Assembly (NCBI RefSeq): GCF_030345795.1
Contig: NZ_JAUALB010000001.1
Span: 2,968,001 to 3,032,000, forward strand
Reading direction: 5' to 3'
Source of the DNA: Micromonospora sp. WMMA1363
GTDB taxonomy: Bacteria; Actinomycetota; Actinomycetes; Mycobacteriales; Micromonosporaceae
DNA: 64,000 nt
Positions within the stretch are counted from its first letter, which is position 1, and the number at the start of each line of letters is the position of its first letter. This document shows, one piece after another, positions 8,444 through 19,767 of this stretch. Made by a program: the position numbers and the translations under genes. The notes under the pieces are model-generated. The model was given only the letters and a program-made list of their open reading frames with translations. It ran no database searches and had not been told where the DNA came from.

Positions 8444-10012
8444 TCACACGTCGTCGCCGTCCGCGCCCGGCACCAGCGGCAGCCGGACCCGGAATGTGGC
8501 GCCCCCGCCCGGGGTGTCGTCCACCTCGACCGTGCCATGATGGGCGGCGACCAGCGCAGCGACGATCGCCAGTCCGAGGCCGGTGCTGGTGCTGTCGCCG
8601 GCCCGGCGAGTCCGGGCCGCGTCCGCCCGGTAGAAGCGCTCGAAGACCCGCTCCGCCTGCTCCGGCGACAGCCCGGGGCCGGTGTCGGCGACCTCGACCA
8701 CGGCGAGGTTCCCGGGCTCGGACCGCAGCCGCAGGGTCACCGACGCGTCCGTCGGGGTGTGCCTCAGGGCGTTCGTCATCAGGTTGCCGATCACCTGCCG
8801 CAGCCGCGCGTCGTCACCGTACACGACCAGCGGTCCGGAGCCCGACACGATCTCCAGCTCGATCCGGCGGCCCGGCGCCACCGCCCGGGCGGCCTCCACC
8901 GCGTCGGTGGCCAGCACCGGCAGCTCCACCGGGGCCAACGTGAGCGGACGCTCGCGATCCAGCCGGGCCAGCAGCAGCAGGTCCTCCACCAGCAGCCCCA
9001 TCCGGGCCGCCTCGTCTTCGACCCGGCGCAGCAGGTCGGCGGTCTGCTCGGGGGCGCGCGCGGCGCCCTGCCGGTACAGCTCGGCGAAGCCCCGGATGGT
9101 TGTCAGCGGGGTCCGCAGCTCGTGCGACGCGTCCGCGACGAACTGCCGCATCCGCTCCTCGGAGCGCCGGGCCCGGGCCTCGGAGGCGCGGGCGTTCGCC
9201 GCGGCGTCCCGAGCGGTCAACTCCGCGGCCCGGGCGGCGGCCTCCGAGGCGGCTCGGGCGGTGAACGCCGCCTCGATCTGGGTCAGCATCGCGTTGAGCG
9301 TGCGGGCCAGCCGTCCCAGCTCCGAGGTGGGATGTTCCTGCCCCGCCTCCGGGTCGGGAACCCGGCGGGTAAGGTCGCCGCCGGCGATGGCGGCGGCGGT
9401 CTGTTCGATCTGCACCAGCGGCTTCAGGCTGGTCCGGACGATCGCCGCGCCGATCGACGCGAGCAGGATCAGCACCGACGTGCCGACCAGGATGTCGATC
9501 CACACCAACCGCTTCACGGCCTTGTCCACGTCGGTGAGGTGCTGCCCGATCGCCACCCACTCTCCGCCGGGCAGCTCCGTGTAGAGGACGCGCCAACGGG
9601 TGTGGCTGCTCTGCGCCGGGACAGTGTGCGGTGCACCCCCGAGCCGCGCGAACTCCTCGGTTTGCGCGGGTAGACGCGGCAGGTCGGCGGCGGTGAAACG
9701 TTGCCCGTCGAACACCGCCACCAGCTGACCGGTTCCCGCGTGTTCGAAGACCAGCAGGTAGTCCGTCGGGAAGCCCAATTTGCCGGATGGCTGCGCGCTT
9801 ACCACCCCCTGGATTCCCTCCACCTGAAGATTGCGCGCAGATCCCCTCAGCTCGGCGTCGACCTGGCCGACCAGGTAGCTGCGGAGGAGGTACGCGGTCA
9901 GGGAGCTGATGACCAACAGCGCGAGGGCGACGAGGGCGAGAACCGCCACGACCAGCTTGACCCGGAGCGGGACGCCGCGCAGCCCGACCTTCGCCTGTTG
10001 GACGACGCTCAC
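8444..10012 (-). CDS. Two-component sensor histidine kinase, OmpR-class partner
   Basis: A 522-residue membrane kinase. There are two membrane segments, near residues 16-40 and about 170-195, enclosing an extracytoplasmic sensor of about 130 residues. HAMP follows, then a long Ala/Arg coiled coil (AASEAAARAAELTARDA), the HisKA box DASHELRTPLTTIRG with the phospho-histidine, and an HATPase with VIGNLMTNAL, VADTGPGL and GLGLAIV. The start is GTG at 10012, which overlaps the TGA of the response regulator gene (GTGA), a strong sign of translational coupling. The domain plan resembles PhoR/MprB-type kinases of actinobacteria. The signal is unknown; the downstream HtrA-like protease points to envelope stress. 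Confidence 0.92.
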   Translation of the reverse strand: MSVVQQAKVGLRGVPLRVKLVVAVLALVALALLVISSLTAYLLRSYLVGQVDAELRGSARNLQVEGIQGVVSAQPSGKLGFPTDYLLVFEHAGTGQLVAVFDGQRFTAADLPRLPAQTEEFARLGGAPHTVPAQSSHTRWRVLYTELPGGEWVAIGQHLTDVDKAVKRLVWIDILVGTSVLILLASIGAAIVRTSLKPLVQIEQTAAAIAGGDLTRRVPDPEAGQEHPTSELGRLARTLNAMLTQIEAAFTARAASEAAARAAELTARDAAANARASEARARRSEERMRQFVADASHELRTPLTTIRGFAELYRQGAARAPEQTADLLRRVEDEAARMGLLVEDLLLLARLDRERPLTLAPVELPVLATDAVEAARAVAPGRRIELEIVSGSGPLVVYGDDARLRQVIGNLMTNALRHTPTDASVTLRLRSEPGNLAVVEVADTGPGLSPEQAERVFERFYRADAARTRRAGDSTSTGLGLAIVAALVAAHHGTVEVDDTPGGGATFRVRLPLVPGADGDDV

Positions 10013-10710
10013 GCCGCCGGCTTGCGTAGCACGTACCCGACCCCGCGCAGGGTGTGGATCAGCCGGGGCTGGGTGGTGTCGACCTTGCGCCGAAGATACG
10101 AGATGTACGACTCGACGATGTTGTCGTCGCCCCGGAAGTCGTAGTTCCACACGTGGTCGAGGATCTGCGCCTTGGACAGCACCCGGTTGGCGTTGAGCAT
10201 GAGGTAGCGCAGCAGCTTGAACTCGGTCGGCGACAGCTGCACCCGCTGACCCGCCCGGTACACCTCGTGGGTCTCCTCGTCCAGCTCCAGGTCGGCGAAG
10301 GTGAGCCGGGACGGGGCCTGCTCGCCGGTGCTGGTGCGGCGCAGCACCGCCCGGATCCGCGCGGTCAGCTCCTCCAGGCTGAACGGCTTGGTGACGTAGT
10401 CGTCGCCGCCGAGGGTGAGTCCACGGATCTTGTCGTCGGTGGCGTCCCGGGCGGTCAGGAAGACCACCGGCGTCCGGGTACCCCCCTCGCGCATCATCCG
10501 GATGACCTCGAAGCCGTCCAGGTCGGGCAGCATCACGTCGAGCACGACCAGATCGGGGCGATAGTCCTTCGCGGCGTTCAGCGCGGCGCTGCCGCTGGTG
10601 GCGGTCGTCACGTCGAAGCCCGCGAACCGCAGGCTCGCGGAGAGCAGCTCGAGGATGTTCGGATCGTCCTCGACGACGAGGAGTCGCGCCTCGGTCTGGG
10701 TAGCGGCCAT
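10009..10710 (-). CDS. OmpR/PhoB-type response regulator (PhoP/TrcR-like)
   Basis: A 233-residue two-domain regulator. The receiver domain has the acidic pair EDD, phospho-acceptor D in VVLDVMLPD, T in FLTARD and K in TKPFSLEEL. The C-terminal winged helix has LSPTEFKLLRYL and the recognition region NIVESYISYLRRKVD, ending LHTLRGVGYVLR-like. Across its length it reads most like mycobacterial PhoP and TrcR (LTLGGDDYVTKPFSLEE). It is first in a three-gene unit with its kinase (four-base overlap) and an HtrA-like protease, and it probably controls envelope functions. The targets cannot be read from this window. Confidence 0.93.
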   Translation of the reverse strand: MAATQTEARLLVVEDDPNILELLSASLRFAGFDVTTATSGSAALNAAKDYRPDLVVLDVMLPDLDGFEVIRMMREGGTRTPVVFLTARDATDDKIRGLTLGGDDYVTKPFSLEELTARIRAVLRRTSTGEQAPSRLTFADLELDEETHEVYRAGQRVQLSPTEFKLLRYLMLNANRVLSKAQILDHVWNYDFRGDDNIVESYISYLRRKVDTTQPRLIHTLRGVGYVLRKPAA

Positions 10711-10773
10711 GGGGTCATCATCCCCGCTCCGGCTGCACCCGGCCTGGGCGGTTACTGAAAGGACCCTGTGAGG

Positions 10774-11682
10774 TCACGCGGCCAGGTCGAGCTCCCGCTC
10801 CACCAGCACCGGGCGCCGGGGCAGCGGGCGCAGCCGGGCTGGACTCGACACCCGGGCCGGCACCAGGTGCACCGCCGACTCGGCGGCCCGCGCCAGTATC
10901 CGCCGGTCGGCGTCGGCCGTCGGGTGCAGGGCGCCCATGATCGTCACCGACACCTCGAGGTCGCGAGCAGCGAGCACCCGCCGTACCGACTGCCACAGGG
11001 TCTCGTCGCCGAGGAACCCCGCCGCGGTGGTGGTGGCGTCGGTGACGGCGCACCGGTAGCCGATCCGCAGTGGCACCACCGGTGCGCCCGCGTCGACCGC
11101 GGCCTGGAACATCGCCGGCCGGAAGCCACCACCCGGCCGGCAGTCCGCTGCGTCACCGCACCAGGTGGTGCCCTCCGGGAAGACGGCGACGGGCCGGCCG
11201 GAGCGCAGCACGCCGGCCAGCCGGGCCACCGTGCGGGGCAGATCCCGGGGACGCGACCGGTCCACGAAGACCGTCCCGGCGGCGCTGGCGAGCTGCCCGA
11301 TCAGCGGCCAGGCCCGGACCTCGCTCTTGGCCACGATCGGGGCCGGGGACACCGCCAGCACCGCCAGGATGTCCAGCCACGACGCGTGGTTGGCGACCAG
11401 CAGGGCACGCCGCCGGGGCAGCCGGCCCCGGACGAGCAGACGCACGCCCAGCGCCCGCGCGGTGGCCCGGGCCCAGCCCCGGATCGCGACCTGCCGCTCG
11501 CGCGCCGGCAGCACCGGAAGAAGCAACGCAAGAATGGCCCCGCCGAGCAGCATCCCGAGCCCGGTCGTCGTCCGGCCCAGCCGCCTGGCGGTGGAGACCG
11601 CCGGCACCTCGTCCGGCACCGGCAGGCAGGTCGGGCCGCACCCCGAGGTCGGCCGCCAGAGGTCGTAGCCGGCGGCGATCAC
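10774..11682 (-). CDS. PlsC-like acyltransferase, probable ornithine-lipid O-acyltransferase (OlsA-like)
   Basis: A 302-residue acyltransferase. One membrane segment lies near residues 45-60 (TGLGMLLGGAILALLLPVL), followed by HxxxxD as NHASWLD and FPEGTTW. The GTG start at 11682 overlaps the TGA of the upstream gene (GTGA). That neighbour looks like an OlsB-type N-acyltransferase, so this gene most likely encodes the OlsA step, adding a second acyl chain to lyso-ornithine lipid at the membrane. It could also be an ordinary phosphatidic-acid-forming enzyme; the pairing, not the sequence, favours OlsA. Confidence 0.8.
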   Translation of the reverse strand: MIAAGYDLWRPTSGCGPTCLPVPDEVPAVSTARRLGRTTTGLGMLLGGAILALLLPVLPARERQVAIRGWARATARALGVRLLVRGRLPRRRALLVANHASWLDILAVLAVSPAPIVAKSEVRAWPLIGQLASAAGTVFVDRSRPRDLPRTVARLAGVLRSGRPVAVFPEGTTWCGDAADCRPGGGFRPAMFQAAVDAGAPVVPLRIGYRCAVTDATTTAAGFLGDETLWQSVRRVLAARDLEVSVTIMGALHPTADADRRILARAAESAVHLVPARVSSPARLRPLPRRPVLVERELDLAA

Positions 11683-12455
11683 TGCTCCGCCCCGCCCAGG
11701 AAGTGCCGCAGGTAGCGCGGGTTCATCCGATCCAGGGAGAAGAGCATGTAGAAATCGGCGACGCCGAAGTCCGGGTCGTACGCCGGCTCGCCGCACACCC
11801 ACGCGCCGAGGCGCAGGTAGCCGCGGAGCAGCGGCGGGATCAGTGCCCGGCCCGCCGCTCCGCCGACCGCGCCCGCGGCCGACACACCAGGCTCGGCGAA
11901 CCAGGGCCGCAGCGGGCTGACCCGCAGCGGCGGTGGAGCCAGGTGCTTCGCCTGGGCGAGCGCCCACACCTCGGCGACGGCGCGTCCGCCGTCGGCCACC
12001 GGCACCGAGGCACAGCCGCCGAGCCAGCGGGAGCCACGCAGGTGCAGGTAGCGGGTGATCCCGGCCCACATCAGGTTGATCACCGCGCCGGAGCGGTGGT
12101 CCGGATGCACGCAGGACCGGCCGGCCTCGACCAGGTTGTCCCGCAGCGGGTCGAGGGCGGCAAGGTCGAACTCGTCCTCGGCGTACCGGCGGTCGGCGCG
12201 CCCGGGTGGCAGCAGTCGGTACGTGCCGACGACCTCGCCGGTGGTCTCCTGCCGCACGAGCAGGTGGTCGCAGTACCGGTCGAAGTCGTCGACGTCGAGG
12301 CCTGCACCGCCGGGGCGCAGGGTGGCGCCCAACTCGGTGGCGAACACCTCGTGACGCAGTCGTTGCGCGGCCGAGACCTGGGTCGGGTCATCGGCGATCA
12401 GCAGCGTGTATCCGCTGGTCGTGAGGGGTACGCCAGCGGCGGGCAGAACGGCCAT
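11679..12455 (-). CDS. GNAT-fold N-acyltransferase, probable ornithine N-acyltransferase (OlsB-like)
   Basis: A 258-residue protein of the acyl-ACP-dependent N-acyltransferase family. The features of this family are AQRLRHEVFATELG near the start, DHLLVRQ..GEVVGTYRLLPP, then EAGRSCVHPDHRSGAVINLMW and LGGCASVPV. The family includes OlsB, which makes lyso-ornithine lipid from ornithine and a 3-hydroxyacyl donor. It is followed with a four-base overlap by an OlsA-like acyltransferase, so the two genes form a complete minimal ornithine-lipid operon (inference). ATG 12455 was chosen because the only extension begins with TTG. The amine acceptor is not proven. Confidence 0.8.
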   Translation of the reverse strand: MAVLPAAGVPLTTSGYTLLIADDPTQVSAAQRLRHEVFATELGATLRPGGAGLDVDDFDRYCDHLLVRQETTGEVVGTYRLLPPGRADRRYAEDEFDLAALDPLRDNLVEAGRSCVHPDHRSGAVINLMWAGITRYLHLRGSRWLGGCASVPVADGGRAVAEVWALAQAKHLAPPPLRVSPLRPWFAEPGVSAAGAVGGAAGRALIPPLLRGYLRLGAWVCGEPAYDPDFGVADFYMLFSLDRMNPRYLRHFLGGAEQ

Positions 12456-12784
12456 GGATTCTGTGTAAGGGGCGCGGGTTGCCAAGTCACGGGGTCAGGA
12501 GTGTCAATCTGGTGAACTACGGTGGGCGTCCCGCCTCCCGGCCGTCCGTGGACGGCCGGCCCAGGTGGGGCCGCGGGCAGCCCGGAAGCCGGCGACGGGC
12601 CACCCAGCGGGATGGTCCGGCCGATACGGACGGGAAACGAGCGGTCCGGGCGGTCGACCGAACCGGGGCGGGGCGGGGGTGGGGGTGATCGGTCCGTCGG
12701 TGGCGTGGCAGGCTGCCGGAGGCGGCCGTATTCGGCGACTGCGGACCGGCGATGGGGCCGGAGCCGACGACCGGAGGTGCAGGG
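12456..12784. promoter_or_regulatory. Divergent intergenic region with perfect palindrome
   Basis: These 329 bases separate the divergent OlsB-like and hotdog-type genes, and no credible gene is seen in them. At 12538-12559 there is a perfect inverted repeat of two 10-base arms (CCGGCCGTCC and its complement) around GT, which could be an operator or hairpin. A GC-only tract follows at 12660-12690. GGAGG at about 12774 serves the rightward gene. Promoter hexamers could not be assigned confidently. Confidence 0.45.
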
Positions 12785-13504
12785 ATGATCATCGGTTCGC
12801 GGTTCAACGGCCCACCGGGCTCGGGCAACGGCGGATGGAGCGCGGGAACGTTCGCCGTCGCGGCGGAGGGCCCACGGCACCGCCGACCCGGCGCGGCTGA
12901 GCCCACGCCGGAGCCCGCCGGCACCGCGGGGCTGATGGAGGTCACCCTACGCCGCCCTCCCCCGCTGGAGACCCCGCTGACCCGGCACGGGGTCGAGGTC
13001 CGCGACCCGGCCGGCCACCTGGTCGCCGAGGTCCGGTCGGTGCCGGAGTTCCGCTCCGTGGTGGACCCGGTCGACCTCGCCACCGCACGGGCTGCGGCGG
13101 CCGCGTACCCGGGACTGGTGGACCATCCCTTCCCTGACTGCTTCGTCTGCGGCCCGAAGCGCCTCGACGGTCTGCGGATCTTTCCCGGCCCGCTGCCCGA
13201 CGGCCGGACCGCCGCGCCGTTCCGGGTGCCGGACGAGGCCGACGCGGTGACCGTCTGGGCGGCACTGGACTGTCCCGGCGGGTGGTCGGTCATCGCGCCC
13301 GGCCGGCCGTACGTCCTGGGTCGGATCGCCGCCGTGGTCGCGGCGCTGCCGGAACCGGGCGACGAGTGCGTGGTGACCGGTGCGCTGGCCGGCGCCGAGG
13401 GGCGGAAGGCCGAGGTGCACAGCAGCCTGTACTCCCCGGACGGCACCCTGCTCGCCTGGGCCCGCGCCACCTGGATCGCGGTAGCCGGCAGGGTCCCCGG
13501 TTGA
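12785..13504 (+). CDS. Hotdog/thioesterase-like protein of unknown function
   Basis: A 239-residue protein. The ATG at 12785 follows a GGAGGTG ribosome binding site, which decides against the longer frame. The first ~45 residues are low complexity. The conserved-looking centre is HPFPDCFVCGPKR near residue 118, then GLRIFPGPL and VWAALDCPGGWS, and a C-terminal KAEVHSSLYSPDGTLLAWARATW strand pattern typical of hotdog folds related to acyl-CoA thioesterases. No classical catalytic motif can be assigned. The FVCG..R..GLRI...P signature suggests that it binds an acyl-CoA or similar ligand; the function remains open. Confidence 0.75.
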   Translation: MIIGSRFNGPPGSGNGGWSAGTFAVAAEGPRHRRPGAAEPTPEPAGTAGLMEVTLRRPPPLETPLTRHGVEVRDPAGHLVAEVRSVPEFRSVVDPVDLATARAAAAAYPGLVDHPFPDCFVCGPKRLDGLRIFPGPLPDGRTAAPFRVPDEADAVTVWAALDCPGGWSVIAPGRPYVLGRIAAVVAALPEPGDECVVTGALAGAEGRKAEVHSSLYSPDGTLLAWARATWIAVAGRVPG

Positions 13505-13660
13505 CCGGATTCGGCGGGTGTCCGGCCCCCTACCAACGTCGACCGAACGGGTGGTCGTTGCGGCCAGCCTCCTGCGTGAGATGGACCAAACGAGTTTGAC
13601 CTGCTTGCGCTGGCCGACCACGCTGTGCACCGGCGCACCCAACGCACCCGAGGGAGAAGA

Positions 13661-14593
13661 ATGTCTGACGGGCAGCGAAGCCCCACCGACGGCCAGATCG
13701 TGGTGTCCGGCCTGACCAAGATCTACCGCAACGTCCGCGCGGTCGACAACCTGTCGTTCACGATCGAGCCGGGCCGGGTCACCGGCTTCCTCGGCCCGAA
13801 CGGCGCCGGCAAGACGACCACGCTCCGCATGCTGCTGAACCTGGTCACCCCGACCGGTGGACAGGCGACCATCGGTGGGCACCGGTACGCCGACCTGACG
13901 GACCCGCTGCGGCACGTGGGCGCGGTGCTGGAGGCGTCCAGCGCGCACAAGGGCCGCACCGGGATCAACCACCTGCGGGTGATCTGCGCGGCGGCCGGCC
14001 TGCCGGCATCGCGCGCCGAGGAGGCGCTGGCGCTGGTCGGGCTGACGCCGGCCGCAAAGCGGAAGTTCAAGGGCTACTCGCTGGGCATGAAGCAGCGCCT
14101 GGGCATCGCCGCCGCGATGCTCGGCGACCCGCGGGTGCTGATCCTGGACGAGCCGGCGAACGGGCTCGACCCGGAGGGCATCCGGTGGATGCGTGGGTTC
14201 CTCAAGAACCTGGCCGCCGAGGGGCGCACGGTCCTGGTCTCCAGCCACCTGCTGTCCGAGATGCAACTCCTCGCCGACGACGTGGTGATCATCGCCGCCG
14301 GCCGGCTGGTCCGCCAGGGACCGGTGGACCAGGTGATCGGCTCGATGGCGCAGGGTGTCCGGGTGCGGGTCCGCACCCCGCAGGCCGACGCGCTCACGAC
14401 CGCGTTGAAGGGCGCCTCGGCCACGGTGGACGTCGGCGATGACGGCGACCTGCTGATCGGCGGCGTGGACGCGCCGACGGTCGGCAAGGCAGCCCTCGCC
14501 GCCGGCGTCGAGCTGCACGAACTCACCACGGAACGCCCCGACCTGGAGGGTGTCTTCCTGGAGCTGACGGCCGGAAAGGCAGGCATCCGATGA
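13661..14593 (+). CDS. ABC transporter ATP-binding protein (ABC-2 exporter type)
   Basis: A 310-residue ATPase with Walker A GPNGAGKTTTL (about residues 45-55), signature YSLGMKQRLGI, Walker B VLILDEPANGLDPEG and the switch histidine in VLVSSHLLSEM. A C-terminal ~90-residue tail carries no motif. The domain class (KIYRNVRAVDNLSF start, one nucleotide domain) is that of drug, antibiotic or lipid exporters. ATG 13661 follows AGGGAGAAG. Its TGA overlaps the ATG of the permease (ATGA), so the two subunits are made together. The substrate is unknown. Confidence 0.93.
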   Translation: MSDGQRSPTDGQIVVSGLTKIYRNVRAVDNLSFTIEPGRVTGFLGPNGAGKTTTLRMLLNLVTPTGGQATIGGHRYADLTDPLRHVGAVLEASSAHKGRTGINHLRVICAAAGLPASRAEEALALVGLTPAAKRKFKGYSLGMKQRLGIAAAMLGDPRVLILDEPANGLDPEGIRWMRGFLKNLAAEGRTVLVSSHLLSEMQLLADDVVIIAAGRLVRQGPVDQVIGSMAQGVRVRVRTPQADALTTALKGASATVDVGDDGDLLIGGVDAPTVGKAALAAGVELHELTTERPDLEGVFLELTAGKAGIR

Positions 14594-15411
14594 ACCTCGT
14601 CCGAGCCGAACTACTCAAGGTCCGCAGCACCAGCATCTGGTGGATCCTGACCCTGACCTATCTGCCGCTCTGGGGCTTGGCCCTGTTCTTCAACTATCTC
14701 CAGACCGACGGGCTGGCCAACGGCGACTTCGGCGAGGCGCCAGAGAATCAGGCCGACGTGGTGGCGGCAGCCTCCCAGCCGGACAACCTGGCCGCGAACC
14801 TCTACACCAACGGGCAGTTCTTCGGCCTGCTGATGGTGATGCTGCTCGGCATCCTCGTGGTGACCAACGAGTTCTTCCACCAGACCGTCACCACCACGTT
14901 CCTCACCACCCCGCACCGGAGCGCCGTCATGCTGGCCAAGCTGGCCGCCACGGCCCTGCTGGGGCTGGTCTTCTGGCTGCTCACGACCAGCGCGAACCTG
15001 CTGGCCGGCTCGGCGGTGCTGGAGGCTGTCGGGGTGGGCGCGCGGTACGGCGGCGCCGTCTGGGAGGCTGTCGGGCTCAACGCGCTGGCGTACCTGCTCT
15101 GGGCGATCCTCGGCGTCGGCATCGGTGTGCTGATCCGCAGCCAGGTCGGCGCCACCGTCACCGGCATCCTGCTCTACCTGGGCGGCACGATCGGGGCGGT
15201 CATCGTCATCAGCACGCTGGCCGCCAGCTTCGGCGACTGGATCAACAACGTTCAGCTCCTGGTTCCGTCCCTCGCCTCCAGCCTGATGGTCACCGGGGGC
15301 GACTTCCCGGGCAATCCGCCGCGGTGGGCGGGCGCCGCGGTGCTGGTCGGCTACGCGGTGGTGGCCGGCGTGGTCGGCACGCTGACGCTGCGCCGACGGG
15401 ACATCTCCTGA
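14590..15411 (+). CDS. ABC-2 family transporter permease
   Basis: A 273-residue integral membrane protein with about six hydrophobic segments. It starts MNLVRAELLKVRSTSIWW, which is typical of ABC-2 permeases that begin with a cytoplasmic amphipathic helix. An extracytoplasmic loop (about residues 35-70) separates segments 1 and 2. It pairs with the ATPase encoded immediately upstream through a four-base ATGA overlap; two copies of each would form the exporter. No substrate can be deduced. A strong inverted repeat just after the stop probably ends the transcript. Confidence 0.9.
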   Translation: MNLVRAELLKVRSTSIWWILTLTYLPLWGLALFFNYLQTDGLANGDFGEAPENQADVVAAASQPDNLAANLYTNGQFFGLLMVMLLGILVVTNEFFHQTVTTTFLTTPHRSAVMLAKLAATALLGLVFWLLTTSANLLAGSAVLEAVGVGARYGGAVWEAVGLNALAYLLWAILGVGIGVLIRSQVGATVTGILLYLGGTIGAVIVISTLAASFGDWINNVQLLVPSLASSLMVTGGDFPGNPPRWAGAAVLVGYAVVAGVVGTLTLRRRDIS

Positions 15412-15412
15412 C

Positions 15413-15449
15413 CCGCGGCGGGGGTGGCGACGCGCCGCCCCCGCCGCGG
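15413..15449 (+). terminator. Hairpin after the ABC exporter operon
   Basis: Exact 12-base complementary arms (15413-15424 and 15438-15449, CCGCGGCGGGGG and its complement) with a 13-base loop start two bases after the permease stop. There is no T-tract. The 267-base gap to kgd otherwise holds only this hairpin and a more AT-rich stretch at about 15490-15560 that is probably the kgd promoter region. Confidence 0.65.
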
Positions 15450-15678
15450 TGGCCGCAGCCCCGCCGAACCGGGCGGGGATGACACCCGGCGTTTACCAGC
15501 AGTTGACCGAACACGCAGGGTTTACTGAACTTCTGGCATCTTCTGTGAAACGGACCACCCGGTGGAGCCGGAAATGCCGGTAGGTCCCGTACGGCGTAGC
15601 CTTGGATCCGACTCGCGCCCGCAGGAACAGGCGCACCGCGTGACACTCAGACCCGCGTGAAAGAGGCGATTACCGGCC

Positions 15679-19446
<3,768 letters not shown>

Positions 19447-19455
19447 CGGACGGCA

Positions 19456-19487
19456 AACGGGGCGGGGACCGCGGTCCCCGCCCCGTT
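19456..19487 (+). terminator. Perfect 32-bp palindrome after kgd
   Basis: Two exact 15-base arms (19456-19470, 19473-19487; AACGGGGCGGGGACC and its complement) around a two-base centre start nine bases past the kgd stop. The energy of such a GC stem is very high, so it is a good candidate terminator or mRNA-stabilising hairpin between kgd and the small downstream gene. Confidence 0.75.
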
Positions 19488-19515
19488 GCGCGCCGCTGAC
19501 AGACGAGGAACGCAC

Positions 19516-19695
19516 ATGTACTTCACCGACCGTGGGATCGAGGAACTGGTCGAACGCCGCGGCGACGAGCAGGTCAGCATCGAGTGGCTCGCCGAGCGCC
19601 TCCGCGACTTCGTCGACCTGAACCCCGAGTTCGAGGCCCCCGTCGAACGTTTCGCCACCTACCTGGCCCGCCTCGACGACGAGGACGACGAGTAG
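19516..19695 (+). CDS. Small acidic protein of the DUF6104 type
   Basis: A 59-residue acidic protein starting MYFTDRGIEELVERRGDEQVS and ending RLDDEDDE. It resembles the DUF6104 family that commonly follows the 2-oxoglutarate decarboxylase gene in actinomycetes. It has no membrane segment and looks all-helical. ATG 19516 follows GACGAGGAA. The position behind kgd with a hairpin between them suggests linked but separately tuned expression. No function is known to me. Confidence 0.8.
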   Translation: MYFTDRGIEELVERRGDEQVSIEWLAERLRDFVDLNPEFEAPVERFATYLARLDDEDDE

Positions 19696-19715
19696 CCCGC
19701 CCGGGTGCGGGCGGG
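19696..19715 (+). terminator. Short GC hairpin after the DUF6104 gene
   Basis: Arms CCCGCCCG (19696-19703) and CGGGCGGG (19708-19715) with the loop GGTG begin directly after the TAG stop, giving a plausible factor-assisted terminator before pta. Confidence 0.55.
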
Positions 19716-19767
19716 TCGGGTCGGAGGACCCGGGCGGGGGGCTGCGTGATCTCCTAGGGTGGATGGC

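Noticed and set aside
13505..13660. Housekeeping promoter (TTGACC) upstream of the ABC exporter
   Set aside because: A TTGACC is present but no convincing -10 hexamer at 16-19 bases.
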